This document shows, in pieces, positions 33,639 to 42,322 of a stretch of DNA of 44,697 nt. Source of the DNA: CAZQKW01 sp964594075. GTDB taxonomy: Bacteria; Desulfobacterota; WTBG01; CAIYCZ01. Location of the stretch: positions 1 through 44,697 of the forward strand of contig CAZQKW010000031.1 in the NCBI GenBank assembly GCA_964594075.1. Reading direction: 5' to 3'. The position numbers and the translations under genes are program-made. The stretch's first letter is position 1. Each line of letters begins with the position of its first letter. A model generated the notes under the pieces. It saw only the letters and a program-made list of their open reading frames with translations. It ran no database searches and was not told the DNA's origin.

Positions 33639-33910
33639 TTATCCCTATTCAATCATTACGCCTTTTCTATTTCCCAAACGATTTTCCCCCCGCCCTTAAA
33701 ACCACGCTCATATTAAAATTTATGAAATTATGATTGCCTGCCCTGCCGGCATTTGTTAGTATCTACACATGTTATAAAAGGGCTTCTGCCCTGTATTGCC
33801 GTCGGTGTTTTTTGTACTAACTTCAAACACCGACGCGATGTTATGTTGTGTGAACAAAGGTTATTGCGTTATCAGACTGCGCGTGCATTTCTGCATAAAG
33901 GAGTCCTGCA
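33639..33910. other. Intergenic leader with two hairpins upstream of the SIMPL gene
   Basis: No gene. Two stem-loops lie in a row: AGGGC-TTCT-GCCCT (33779-33792) and an 11-base perfect stem CGTCGGTGTTT/AAACACCGACG with a 14-base loop (33800-33835). The second has no T-run after it, so it is not a standard terminator. They could be an RNA regulatory leader of the gene at 33911 or the end of the upstream transcript. Confidence 0.45.
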
Positions 33911-34612
33911 ATGAATAAATATATGCTTATGGGGTTTATTTTTTTGCTGAACCTTTCCGCCTCCCTGAGCCCGGCGGAAGAGGAGTGCAAACCTAAAGGG
34001 ACGCTGATAGACCTTTCTGTTGAGGTGGCGCGGCCGGCGCTCAATGACTTGGCGCGCGCCACTGCCTACATTGAGGCACAAGGCGCAAATCCTGCCGAGC
34101 TTGCCAAACGCATAAACGCCGCAATAACTGCTGCACTGGAAACAGCAAAAACTTACAAACAGGTAAAAACACGCAGCGGCAATACGCACACCTCGCCCCA
34201 TTACAATAAAGATGGGCGCATCGGCGGTTGGCGCATTCGTTCGGAAATCCTGCTTGAGTCCCAAGCCATGATGGAACTCTCAGAGCTTCTGGGCACGCTG
34301 CAGGAAAGCGGCCTCGTCATCGGTCAAATTATGCTGCTGCCATCTCCCGAGACAGAAAAGAAAGCCGAAACCGAGGCAACGCTGGAGGCGATTGCTGCCT
34401 TTGAAGCAAAAGCTGCAATGGTTGCAGGGGTCTTGAAAAAAAGTTATCGCATCAGGCAGATGAATATTGGTAAAGTTGGGCAGCCGGCGGTTCTGCCGAT
34501 TATGCGCACATCAAAGATGGCTGCTGTGGAGGCGGCACCCGCACCAATTGAGGCAGGTGAAAGCCTGGTGACAGTGACCGTGAGCGGACAGATCGAGCTG
34601 CCGCTTGAGTAA
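33911..34612 (+). CDS. SIMPL-domain (DUF541) periplasmic protein
   Basis: A 233-aa protein with a signal peptide (about 1-22, cleaved before EEEC) and a SIMPL/DUF541 fold pattern: LIDLSVEVARPALNDLARATAYIEAQGANPAELAKRINAAITAALETAK, then WRIRSEILLESQAMMELSELLGTLQESG, and a closing VTVTVSGQIEL strand. Proteins of this family are exported, form rings and have unclear roles in stress tolerance. AAGGAG precedes the ATG. It converges on hslO. Confidence 0.75.
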   Translation: MNKYMLMGFIFLLNLSASLSPAEEECKPKGTLIDLSVEVARPALNDLARATAYIEAQGANPAELAKRINAAITAALETAKTYKQVKTRSGNTHTSPHYNKDGRIGGWRIRSEILLESQAMMELSELLGTLQESGLVIGQIMLLPSPETEKKAETEATLEAIAAFEAKAAMVAGVLKKSYRIRQMNIGKVGQPAVLPIMRTSKMAAVEAAPAPIEAGESLVTVTVSGQIELPLE

Positions 34613-34638
34613 GGGGGGATCTGGAACTGATGTCGTTG

Positions 34639-35538
34639 CTACTCGTGGGTTTGCGGGTGTGTCTCGTTGCCAGACGTGATTTCTTTTAAAAGCGCTTCAA
34701 GCTCGTCATGGGTGACCAGATATTCTGACTTGCAAAACTGACAGGCTATGGTTGCCGTCTCACCCCTTTTGATGAGATCTTCGATATCCTGGGTTCCGAT
34801 GGCACTTAGTGCCTCCAGCACGCGCTCCCTGTTGCAGGGGCAATAATACGTAACCTCCCGACGCTCGAGAATTTTAAAGGGCAGCCCTGTTGCCTCATCA
34901 ATTATTTTTTCAGGGACAAGTCCCGCGCAGATCATAGAACTGACCGGCCGAACAGTTTTTAAACGATTTTCCAGATAGGCCGTGATTTCCTCGCTGGCGC
35001 CGGGAAGGGAATGGATCATGAAACCACCGCTTGCTTTGACCGTATTGTCGACATCAACATACACTCCCAAGGAAACTGCAGCAGGTATTTGCTCAGAGGT
35101 ATTAAGATAATAGGCCAGATCTGTGGCAATCTCGCCGGTTTGCAGCGGCACGCTGCTCTGATAATAATTACGCAACCCAAGGTCCTTTATAACATTTAAG
35201 AACCCATTACCTATCGCCCTGCCAACATCAAGTTTTCCATCCTTGGTGCCCAGGTGAATATGCGGCCGTTTTACATAACTGCGCACCCGGCACTGCCAGT
35301 CCGATTCGGCTACAACACCGCTCAGGGGACCGTCGCCGGAAACCTGAATAGCTAATTTCTGGCCTTCTTTGAGCAGTGATGCAAGCAGCAGCGCACTGCT
35401 CATGACTCTTCCCATTGCTGCAGATGCGGTAGGATACGTATCATGTAGAACACGCGCTTTTTCAACAGCCTCCGTATCAATAAGCGCCACCAGTAAAATA
35501 GGTTCATCTATTGCCATCGCTTTTATCAGAGTATCCAT
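34639..35538 (-). CDS. hslO: Redox-regulated chaperone Hsp33
   Basis: A 299-aa cytoplasmic holdase switched on by oxidation. The C-terminal zinc site is complete: CPC (near residue 239) and CQFC (near 270). AAMGRVMSSALLLASLLK and VSGDGPLSG are family blocks. Hsp33 protects proteins during oxidative and heat stress, in line with the rubrerythrin and PerR genes nearby. It stands alone, with about 420 gene-free bases upstream. Confidence 0.95.
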   Translation of the reverse strand: MDTLIKAMAIDEPILLVALIDTEAVEKARVLHDTYPTASAAMGRVMSSALLLASLLKEGQKLAIQVSGDGPLSGVVAESDWQCRVRSYVKRPHIHLGTKDGKLDVGRAIGNGFLNVIKDLGLRNYYQSSVPLQTGEIATDLAYYLNTSEQIPAAVSLGVYVDVDNTVKASGGFMIHSLPGASEEITAYLENRLKTVRPVSSMICAGLVPEKIIDEATGLPFKILERREVTYYCPCNRERVLEALSAIGTQDIEDLIKRGETATIACQFCKSEYLVTHDELEALLKEITSGNETHPQTHE

Positions 35539-35961
35539 GCAACAAGCTCTTTTCTCATTGAAAGTCCCTCAGGATAAAGCTATGCCGTTAGGTGATGTAA
35601 GACGCAATTGCAAGAGGAGCAGCATTTTCTTTTTTGCATCCTCAACAGGTAATATGATAAGAAGAGTTGCTAACCATTCAGTTCTGCAGCATGTTTTGCA
35701 GCAGCGCATGCTTTTATTGACCTAAAATTAAGGTCTCCAAGATGGCAAAAATGAATGCGAAAATTCTGCGAGCTGCTGCGCATTAGTTTCTTGCCTGTTT
35801 AAATCTGAGAATTGTGCTCTCCGATGTGTATCGTTTGGCTTGTGGTGAAAGCAGTCACGGGCGGTGCGAACGATGGCTGTGGCGAACACCATGACCCCTC
35901 CCAGCGAGCACTGAGCCCGAACCAATGAAACAGAAGCCACATAAATTTCATATATCTTTGG
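35539..35961. other. Intergenic region upstream of hslO
   Basis: About 420 bases. Two short minus-strand frames (35728-35940 and 35799-36023) overlap each other and the next gene and look spurious. No RNA, repeat or clear promoter was recognised. Confidence 0.4.
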
Positions 35962-36300
35962 CTAACTTTTGGGAGGCCGGGGAGTGCTGGGAAACACCAC
36001 CAGGTTTGATTTATCTTTTTCAAAGGTGAGAGACTTTTGCTCTAATCCCACTTCCTCTATTGAGAGCACGGAATATATGGACAAATGAATGGTTTTAACA
36101 GCCGAAAATCGTTTCTTAAGCTCTTCTTCTGCCGGGTTTACAACCAAAGAATCAGATTCAAATAGAAAATCTGACAGCGCAATAAAGCTAAGACCCAGCG
36201 AAGAATCAGTGACTTTCTTTGCCTTCAGACTAATAACCTGTCCGTCTTTAGGGTCGCGATAAGTGACAAGATAATAGGTGTCTTTTATACTGTTTGACAT
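35962..36300 (-). CDS. DUF1820-like protein
   Basis: A 112-aa cytoplasmic protein. The order YYLVTYRDPKDGQVISLKAKKV, SFIALSDFLFE, SLVVNPAEEELKKRF and SIEEVGLEQ follows the DUF1820 pattern (a strand-rich domain with VxPxEExLKxxF). Function unknown in the family. It lies 60 bases behind the DUF72 gene and may share its transcript. Confidence 0.6.
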   Translation of the reverse strand: MSNSIKDTYYLVTYRDPKDGQVISLKAKKVTDSSLGLSFIALSDFLFESDSLVVNPAEEELKKRFSAVKTIHLSIYSVLSIEEVGLEQKSLTFEKDKSNLVVFPSTPRPPKS

Positions 36301-36360
36301 TCCTGCAAAACTCCCTGGTTACCAATACTATAATACCATACTTGAAAACTATAGGTATAT

Positions 36361-37101
36361 CTATATTCCACAATGAATGATCTCTCTGAGGCGCGCGGCA
36401 TTATTTATTGCATATCCTTTATAATCATTGTCAAAATAGACATACGTGTCCCGCGCCCACTGGTTAATCTTTACCGCCCATGTGCGCAGTTCTTCCTCTG
36501 AATAGCATGATGCGTAGAGTCTTTTTGATCCATGCAGCCGGAGGTAGACGTAATCCGCGGTCACTATTTCCTGGTAGGGAAACCGCCCCGCGGTATCGGA
36601 AATACAAAAGGCCATGTTATAATCTGCTAATAAAACAAAAAATTTGTCGTTTATCCAAGTGCTGTTCCGCACTTCAAACGAATACCGATATCCGGCCGCC
36701 AACATATTACAGAATTCCTTGCATAGGTCCTCGTCAAATGGCAGCCCCGGCGGCAATTGAAACAACACCGGACCCAGTTTCTCCTTGAGCGGAGCAATGG
36801 CAGCAAAAAATTTATCCAAGGATTCCCGGGCATCTTTGAGCCTCTTCACATGGGTAATGTATCTGCTGGCCTTAACTGCCCAGAGAAAATGTTTCGGGGT
36901 CCGCTGTCTCCAGTGTGCAACAGTGTTCTGGTTGGGGAGTCGGTAAAAGCTGGCATTGAGCTCAACGGTGTCAAAATGTTGGACATAAAATTCAAGCCGT
37001 TTTGCCGTAGGCAAGTCAGGCGGATAAAAAATGCCCTGCCAGTGTGGGTAGTTCCAGCCTGATGTTCCGATTCTTATTTGATGTCTCACGCGTTGCAACA
37101 A
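36361..37101 (-). CDS. DUF72 family protein
   Basis: A 246-aa predicted TIM-barrel protein with family blocks IRIGTSGWNYPHWQGIFYP, TVELNASFYRLPNQNTVAHW, FLWAVKASRYITH, VLFQLPPGLPFDEDL, YSFEVRNSTW and VYVYFDNDYKGYAINNA. It is conserved but of unknown biochemical role; a link to RNA or DNA damage has been suggested for relatives. No export signal. Confidence 0.88.
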   Translation of the reverse strand: MLQRVRHQIRIGTSGWNYPHWQGIFYPPDLPTAKRLEFYVQHFDTVELNASFYRLPNQNTVAHWRQRTPKHFLWAVKASRYITHVKRLKDARESLDKFFAAIAPLKEKLGPVLFQLPPGLPFDEDLCKEFCNMLAAGYRYSFEVRNSTWINDKFFVLLADYNMAFCISDTAGRFPYQEIVTADYVYLRLHGSKRLYASCYSEEELRTWAVKINQWARDTYVYFDNDYKGYAINNAARLREIIHCGI

Positions 37102-37217
37102 AAAAGTCCGGTATAATGATATTAATTTTTTCCGGTGGGTTAAGAACAGGTATTGTTCATTAAACGTTCAACCCTATTTGGGCAGAGACACTTAAATAAT
37201 ATTTTTCTAAGGGAAAT

Positions 37218-37254
37218 AAGAAAGGCGCACTCCGCGAAGAGCAACGCCTTTCTT
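37218..37254 (-). terminator. Terminator of the rubrerythrin operon
   Basis: A perfect 10-base stem AAGAAAGGCG/CGCCTTTCTT with a 17-base loop, 27 bases past the rubrerythrin stop, followed on the minus strand by a T-rich stretch. Confidence 0.7.
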
Positions 37255-37280
37255 CTGTCTGCACCCGATAAAAGACCCGA

Positions 37281-37853
37281 TCAATAGTTTTCTGCCAGCA
37301 TCTCAAAAAATGCCTGTGGATGCCGGCAAACCGGGCATGTATCCGGAGCTTGCGCACCTTCAAACACAAATCCGCAATTTCTGCAGTGCCATTTAACAGG
37401 AGTATTTTTCTTAAAAACTGTTCCCTGTTCAAGATTTTTGATGAGTGCCTGATAGCGCGCTTCGTGATGTTTTTCAACCTTAGCTACCTGCGTAAACGCC
37501 AGATAGGCTGCTTCAAAGCCTTCTTTTTTGGCGGTGCCGGCAAAATCCTGATAAAGCGTGCTCCACTCAAAATTCTCTCCGGCAGCAGCTGCCTTTAAAT
37601 TCGCAAGCGTATTACCGATGACACCGGCAGGATAAGCGGCAACTATTTCCGCTTCGCCTCCCTCAAGCAGATTGAAAAAAATTTTTGCATGCTCCTTTTC
37701 ATTGTCGGCTGTATCCTGAAAAATGGATGCAATTTGCTCATAACCCTCCTTCCGGGCGGCGCTGGCAAAATACGTGTAGCGGTTTCGCGCCTGAGACTCA
37801 CCTGCAAATGCTGCTAACAAGTTTTTTTCTGTCTGACTTCCTTTCAAGCCCAT
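37281..37853 (-). CDS. rbr: Rubrerythrin
   Basis: A 190-aa peroxide-reducing protein. The N-terminal four-helix domain carries the di-iron ligands in FAGESQARNRYTYFA, ADNEKEHAK and KVEKHHEARY; the C-terminal rubredoxin domain has CRNCGFVFEG and CPVCRHPQ. It reduces hydrogen peroxide with electrons from rubredoxin in anaerobes. GGAGG before ATG 37853 sets the start; an extension into the upstream rubredoxin gene is rejected. Part of the PerR-led operon. Confidence 0.95.
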   Translation of the reverse strand: MGLKGSQTEKNLLAAFAGESQARNRYTYFASAARKEGYEQIASIFQDTADNEKEHAKIFFNLLEGGEAEIVAAYPAGVIGNTLANLKAAAAGENFEWSTLYQDFAGTAKKEGFEAAYLAFTQVAKVEKHHEARYQALIKNLEQGTVFKKNTPVKWHCRNCGFVFEGAQAPDTCPVCRHPQAFFEMLAENY

Positions 37854-37890
37854 AGTATAACCTCCTCTATTATAATCTCGTATGGTTTGA

Positions 37891-38001
37891 TTAGGAAATT
37901 TCTTCAAATTTGGTTTTTGGCACCCCGCAAATAGGGCACTTTTCGGGTGGGGTTGGCCCTTCATGAACATAACCGCATACGGTACATCTCCATTTTTTCA
38001 T
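37891..38001 (-). CDS. Rubredoxin-like iron protein (short)
   Basis: A 36-aa ORF: MKKWRCTVCGYVHEG, then CPICGVPKTKF. The two CxxCG motifs bind one iron as in rubredoxin, but the protein is shorter than normal rubredoxin (about 52 aa) and corresponds to the small rubredoxin domain of rubrerythrin. AAAGGAGA lies 8 bases upstream. It is 37 bases before rubrerythrin and likely its electron donor. Confidence 0.88.
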   Translation of the reverse strand: MKKWRCTVCGYVHEGPTPPEKCPICGVPKTKFEEIS

Positions 38002-38104
38002 ATTACTGTCTCCTTTCTCAACATTTTGTTAGACATTAAAAAAGCACTCCGAGAAACCATTATAAACTATGTAAATTATTCTTCACCGCGCTTTTCATGG
38101 TTAT

Positions 38105-38407
38105 TTAAAGCTGTGGCTTGTATCTTTCCTTGAGTTCTCCTGCTTTGCCGGGATTGAAGCTTTTCGTTTTCGCAAAATAACCGGTTATGCGGGTTATACA
38201 CTCCACATCAACACCCCGGTTAATATGCAAGAGAAGCTCCTCGGGTGTCAATTCCTTAAGTTTCTGGAAGGTCACGCGGGTGGCACGGTGGTCTTCCTCC
38301 TGATACCAGGGCAAATTGATATTCCTGAAGAGCATTGCCTCATGATCGTGCTGCCATTCTATGTTCTGGTGTGATTCTAAAAACTGGTCTAATTCCTGTT
38401 CGGTCAT
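38105..38407 (-). CDS. Short NrdD-C-terminus-like protein
   Basis: A 100-aa protein. GVDVECITRITGYFAKTKSFNPGKAGELKERY matches the C-terminal glycyl-radical region of anaerobic ribonucleotide reductase (NrdD), where RVTGYF-x-NPGK-x-ExKxR is conserved, but the catalytic body and the glycyl radical site itself are absent. Such stand-alone proteins occur beside redox genes in anaerobes; the function is unknown. Between perR and the rubredoxin gene, probably one operon. Confidence 0.65.
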   Translation of the reverse strand: MTEQELDQFLESHQNIEWQHDHEAMLFRNINLPWYQEEDHRATRVTFQKLKELTPEELLLHINRGVDVECITRITGYFAKTKSFNPGKAGELKERYKPQL

Positions 38408-38565
38408 AGTTAACCCCCTTTCATGTGTTTATGTTTGGCAAAATAGACAACAGACAAAAAAATAACTCACATAAACGATGGCGAGTCGTTAAACTTATTA
38501 TATTACTATTTATGATGCAGACATAGCATCTCGTGGTGTATTTCGCAGCGCGCCTGCTCACCGCG

Positions 38566-38988
38566 TTAGTTCTTTTTACATGCCTGACATATGCCGTTCA
38601 GGCGGAGCTGCTGGTGGAAAATCGTTGCAGCGCCAAACCCTTTTGGCAGGGTAATTCGTGGTATCCTAACATTATGCAAATCAATTATTTTTTTACAGCG
38701 CACACAGACAAAGTGATGGTGTGGATTGATATCTCCGTCAAAACGTGCCGCATCATGCAGAATATTTATTTTTGAAATAATGCCTCGTTTGGCAAAACTC
38801 ATTAAGTTTAAATATATCGTATTCAGCGAAAGGGTAGGATAATCGTTCTTCAGGGCCTGGTATACCGCGTCAGCACTTGGATGATCTTTGCGCGACAAAA
38901 GATTTTTTAAAATTGCCATACGCTGTTCAGTCGGTTTGAGGCCGCAGGCGCGAATTTTTTCCACAAGGTCGCTTTTAGATATTACCAT
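38566..38988 (-). CDS. perR: Fur-family regulator, PerR type
   Basis: A 140-aa metal-dependent repressor. The winged helix contains LKPTEQRMAILKNLLSRKDHPSADAVYQAL; the regulatory site HHHFVCVRCKKIIDL and the C-terminal CQAC complete two CxxC zinc sites, as in PerR. PerR senses peroxide through iron-catalysed His oxidation. The palindromic box in its promoter suggests autoregulation and control of the rubredoxin-rubrerythrin genes downstream. PerR is favoured over Fur by the neighbours; metal specificity is not proven. Confidence 0.88.
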   Translation of the reverse strand: MVISKSDLVEKIRACGLKPTEQRMAILKNLLSRKDHPSADAVYQALKNDYPTLSLNTIYLNLMSFAKRGIISKINILHDAARFDGDINPHHHFVCVRCKKIIDLHNVRIPRITLPKGFGAATIFHQQLRLNGICQACKKN

Positions 38989-39056
38989 TGCAGTGCTCGG
39001 TTAGGCCACAAGTTGGCGTTGTTTCATGCATGATAGGCAGCATCATAAATTTACAA

Positions 39057-39091
39057 TAATAGTAATTATTACTATTAAATAATTTTGTCAA
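39057..39091 (-). promoter_or_regulatory. perR promoter with Fur/PerR-box palindrome
   Basis: AATAGTAAT-T-ATTACTATT (39058-39076) is a perfect 19-base palindrome, containing the 7-1-7 layout of PerR/Fur boxes. It overlaps the presumed -10 of a minus-strand promoter whose TTGACA is at 39091-39086. The start codon of perR follows about 70 bases later. Confidence 0.7.
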
Positions 39092-39363
39092 GATTTTTAT
39101 GGGCCGCACCTTTTTTTGGGGGAAGACCCTCCCGGCATCATACATTGGGGCGCACGCGCGGCGCCTGGGGTTTTTCTTCACCACTCATAAAATATTTTGG
39201 GCGATATCCTTCATTTTCTATACTGGACGATATTAATCCGCGATGATATAGATAAAACAGTTCATTTTGATGGCAACGTATATTTTTTGGGCGCTGCACA
39301 TGACCCCGCTCCAAAAGCCAATTTATTACAAACCGACCACATACCCAAACCATTGGCACAACT
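39092..39363. other. Intergenic region before the radical SAM gene
   Basis: About 270 bases with no convincing gene, RNA or repeat. Minus-strand frames here (to 39359) lack ribosome binding sites. Confidence 0.35.
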
Positions 39364-40617
39364 ATGAAGGCAAAGTCAGAAACTTATGCTGAAGTGGACA
39401 AAAAAGGGCGATTAATCATACCTGATAACATAGCAGCAGATTATGGATTGCAGCCTGGTGCCCGCGTCTCTCTGCGCCGCTTATTGCACGGCGTTTATGT
39501 TCGCCAGCCGGTAACGTTTTTAAAAAAAGTTTATATTGAGCCGACTACTCAGTGTAATCTCAATTGCCGGATGTGTATTCGCAATACCTGGGAGGAAGCG
39601 CTGGGCCAAATGGCAGAAACTACTTTTAGCTCCATTGGTAAAAGCCTGCGTGCATTTTCACCGCCGCCGACGATTATATTCGGCGGTTTTGGCGAGCCGC
39701 TTTCCCATCCGCACATTGCTGAAATGGTTGAAGCAATGAAAAAACTGGGGTGCCCGGTTGAATTAATTACCAATGCAACACTGCTTTCCCGAGACCTTGC
39801 TGAGCGCTTGATAGAGGCGGGGCTTGATGTGTTATGGGTTTCCCTTGATGCGGCAACAACGGTGGTATATGGCGATGTTCGTCTTGGGGCACTATTGCCG
39901 CAGGTATTAGCTAATGTCGCATGCTTTCGCGATATGCTGCGGCCCGCACCTCAGACGCCTCTCCATATTGGAATTGTGTTCGTGGCAATGAGGCGCACGA
40001 TAGCTGATTTGCCCGCAGTGCTGCAGCTTGGAAGGAAGTTGGGCGCGGACCGGTTTCTGCTCACCAACGTGCTCCCCTATTCTCACGAGTTAACTTCGGA
40101 AGTATTATATGAGCGCGCTCTTAGTGAACGGCAAACAGTGCGCTCGGCGCTGGCTCCGCAACTGAACTTTACCCCGTTAGACATGAATGATGAAACCCGT
40201 GCCGCGTTGGCTAAAATTATGAGCAGTACCCGTGTGTTGGATTTCATGCAAAGCAGCGGCGCGGAGACCGCCAACGTGTGTCCTTTTATTGAGAGCGGAT
40301 CCATCGCTGTCGGATGGGATGGAAGCGTCAGTCCCTGTCTTCCCTTGCTGCACAGCCACACTGCTTTCTTGTTTGAGCGCAAACGGTTTTCCCGGCGCCA
40401 TGTCATTGGCAACATTACCGAACATGGCTTGCAGGAGCTCTGGAATATGCCGGAGTATGTTTCGTTCCGTGAACGCGTGCAAACGTTTGATTTTTCCCCG
40501 TGTGTTTATTGTGGCGGCTGCAATCTTTCTCTATCAAATGAAGAGGATTGTATCGGCAATGTCTTTCCAACCTGCGGGGGCTGTCTCTGGGCTCAGGGCG
40601 TCATTCAATGTCCCTGA
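39364..40617 (+). CDS. Radical SAM/SPASM protein with AbrB-like N-terminal domain (possible tungsten-enzyme maturase)
   Basis: A 417-aa protein. Residues 1-50 resemble an AbrB/SpoVT swapped-hairpin domain (YAEVDKKGRLIIPDNIAADYGLQPGARV). The radical SAM site C-NLNC-RMC lies near residues 63-70, GGFGEPLSHPH near 102-112. A SPASM-like C-terminus holds several Cys: NVCPFIESG, SPCLP, CVYCGGCN, CIGN, CGGC. An AbrB-like head on a radical SAM/SPASM protein is, as I recall, the layout of the maturase group associated with tungsten aldehyde:ferredoxin oxidoreductases; the AOR gene in this window fits. There is no clear ribosome binding site. The last codons (GVIQCP) and the stop are supplied by a repeated mobile-element end (see findings). 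Confidence 0.75.
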   Translation: MKAKSETYAEVDKKGRLIIPDNIAADYGLQPGARVSLRRLLHGVYVRQPVTFLKKVYIEPTTQCNLNCRMCIRNTWEEALGQMAETTFSSIGKSLRAFSPPPTIIFGGFGEPLSHPHIAEMVEAMKKLGCPVELITNATLLSRDLAERLIEAGLDVLWVSLDAATTVVYGDVRLGALLPQVLANVACFRDMLRPAPQTPLHIGIVFVAMRRTIADLPAVLQLGRKLGADRFLLTNVLPYSHELTSEVLYERALSERQTVRSALAPQLNFTPLDMNDETRAALAKIMSSTRVLDFMQSSGAETANVCPFIESGSIAVGWDGSVSPCLPLLHSHTAFLFERKRFSRRHVIGNITEHGLQELWNMPEYVSFRERVQTFDFSPCVYCGGCNLSLSNEEDCIGNVFPTCGGCLWAQGVIQCP

Positions 40618-40645
40618 GCCTCTCAAAAAACTAGCATGGTGTCCC
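40596..40645. repeat. Mobile-element end, solo copy at the 3' end of the radical SAM gene
   Basis: About 50 bases nearly identical to 42834-42885, with the first 22 bases the same. The outer 20 bases resemble, in inverted form, the sequence at 42323-42343 (GGGACACCAT-CTA-TTTTT). It provides the last six codons and stop of the radical SAM gene. Confidence 0.7.
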
Positions 40646-40656
40646 AAGATTAGTTT

Positions 40657-41985
40657 TTATGGCACACACATATCATTAATCAACACATCTATTTTGTTTT
40701 CCAACTCAGTCACTGCTGGTCCGCTAACATAGTCAGCAGGAGGTTTAATACCATCTGCTCTTTTGTACGCATCATTTAATTCCTGGCATGCATCTGCAAT
40801 ATTACCGTCCCAAATAAGTTGTTGTATATCAACAAGCATTTGTTTGAATTTATTTAATTTCTTCTCAGCACCATTTCCTTTTTTTTCTCCATACAGTGTG
40901 CCGTCTTTTATACTGCTTTCAATAAAATCTATTATTTTCATTATCTGGATGTCAAATGGTATGGCTATACGAACTATAAATCCTTTTGTTACATAATCAG
41001 CATCCATCCCATAGCCTACCACCACGTCTCCGTCATCATTAATCGCTGTAGCATGTGACTCAACCCACCCATCCGGCAGCAGAAAACGGTATGTGCCTTC
41101 ATCATAAACAAACCCTTGTGTTATCGTCCCATCGTTCGCCCAGCCTACCACCTTACCCGTATTATTAATCCCTGAAGCAGTAGCGCTAATACATCCTGAT
41201 GGTAGCAAGGCAACGTATGTGCCACTACTATAGACAAACCCTTTAGTTGCTCCAGCACCATCCTTCCCATAACCTACCACCACACCGCTATCATTTACAC
41301 CAGTAGCATATGCCGCAGACCATCCTGAGGGCTGTAAATCGGAGTAGACGCTTGCGCTGTAAATAAATCCTTTGTTTTCGCCTACAGCATCTTTTCCATA
41401 GCCAACAATCACACCACTATTGTTAATACCAGTTGCACTTGCATTGTTCCAACCAGGCGGCAGTACTTCTGAGTATGAGCCTCCACTATAGACAAATCCC
41501 TTTGTTACGCCAGCACCATCAGTTCCATACCCTACTACTATGCCACTATCATTAATGCCGGTAGCATATGCTTCAGACCAGCCAGAGGGTAATAATTCTG
41601 TAAATGTCTCTCCACTATACAAAAAGCCTTTGTTTTCGCCCGCATCATCTTTTCCGTAGCCCACTAATCCCATAACTTTGACATTGACTCCTGTAACATA
41701 TGCTTCAAGCCATCCGGGCGGCAGTATTATTGCAAACACAACAGCAAAAGAACCACTATAAATAATAAAGCCTTTGTTAGTTGTGCCATCTTTTCCATAG
41801 CCAACTACACATTGAGAACCCAAACTATCAATCCCTGTAGCATATGCCGCAGACCATCCTAAGGGCAGTATTTCAGTATAATGCAACTCAGCCGCTCGGC
41901 ATATCGTGGCAAGGCTCACACATGTTGTTATGCAAAGAAATGCGACGAGTACAAGCTGACTTGATTTTGTTTGCAATATTTTCAT
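40657..41985 (-). CDS. Secreted HAF-repeat protein
   Basis: A 442-aa exported protein. A signal peptide (about 1-31, cleaved after CRA) precedes seven repeats of about 43 residues with the pattern LLPSGWSEAYATGINDSG, VVGYGTDGAG, KGFVYSGG, the HAF type thought to form a beta-propeller. A C-terminal helical region of about 75 residues (FIESSIKDGTLYG to the end) carries two Cys and may fold separately. HAF proteins are extracellular and functionally poorly known. GGAAAGGGG gives the start. Confidence 0.85.
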   Translation of the reverse strand: MKILQTKSSQLVLVAFLCITTCVSLATICRAAELHYTEILPLGWSAAYATGIDSLGSQCVVGYGKDGTTNKGFIIYSGSFAVVFAIILPPGWLEAYVTGVNVKVMGLVGYGKDDAGENKGFLYSGETFTELLPSGWSEAYATGINDSGIVVGYGTDGAGVTKGFVYSGGSYSEVLPPGWNNASATGINNSGVIVGYGKDAVGENKGFIYSASVYSDLQPSGWSAAYATGVNDSGVVVGYGKDGAGATKGFVYSSGTYVALLPSGCISATASGINNTGKVVGWANDGTITQGFVYDEGTYRFLLPDGWVESHATAINDDGDVVVGYGMDADYVTKGFIVRIAIPFDIQIMKIIDFIESSIKDGTLYGEKKGNGAEKKLNKFKQMLVDIQQLIWDGNIADACQELNDAYKRADGIKPPADYVSGPAVTELENKIDVLINDMCVP

Positions 41986-42061
41986 AAATTACCCCTTTCC
42001 TTACGGAATACCAAAAGATAAAAACATTTATAATTTCTTTAGTTCTCTCTAAAACAATAAA

Positions 42062-42099
42062 AACCTCCATCAGCACACACCGATAGAGGTTCGTTTTTT
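42062..42099. terminator. Terminator-like hairpin upstream of the HAF gene
   Basis: AACCTC pairs with GAGGTT and an inner ATC/GAT extends the stem; six T follow on the plus strand and a T-rich run on the minus strand. It could end an earlier transcript on either strand. Confidence 0.5.
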
Positions 42100-42322
42100 A
42101 CATTCCAATAAAGATAATTCAAGATAATCTCTTTTAGTATTTTTATCCATTTTTCCCCCGTTCTATTGGTGAATAGTATATAAATTTGATAAATTAGTCA
42201 ATAAATAATTTATTTAACATTAGATAGTTATAGGCAATGGCAGGTTTTTATTTTTTACAATCTTTAACCAGCAATTTTTATTTATGTATAAAATAATAAA
42301 TCAGCTTGTTCTCATTAGATCT

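Noticed and set aside
35728..36023. Two overlapping minus-strand frames of 70 and 74 aa
   Set aside because: They overlap each other and the DUF1820 gene and have no supporting signals.
39138..39359. 73-aa minus-strand frame upstream of the radical SAM gene
   Set aside because: No ribosome binding site, odd composition, no homology pattern recognised.
42062..42099. Riboswitch in the HAF leader
   Set aside because: Only a simple terminator-like stem is present, with no conserved aptamer core.
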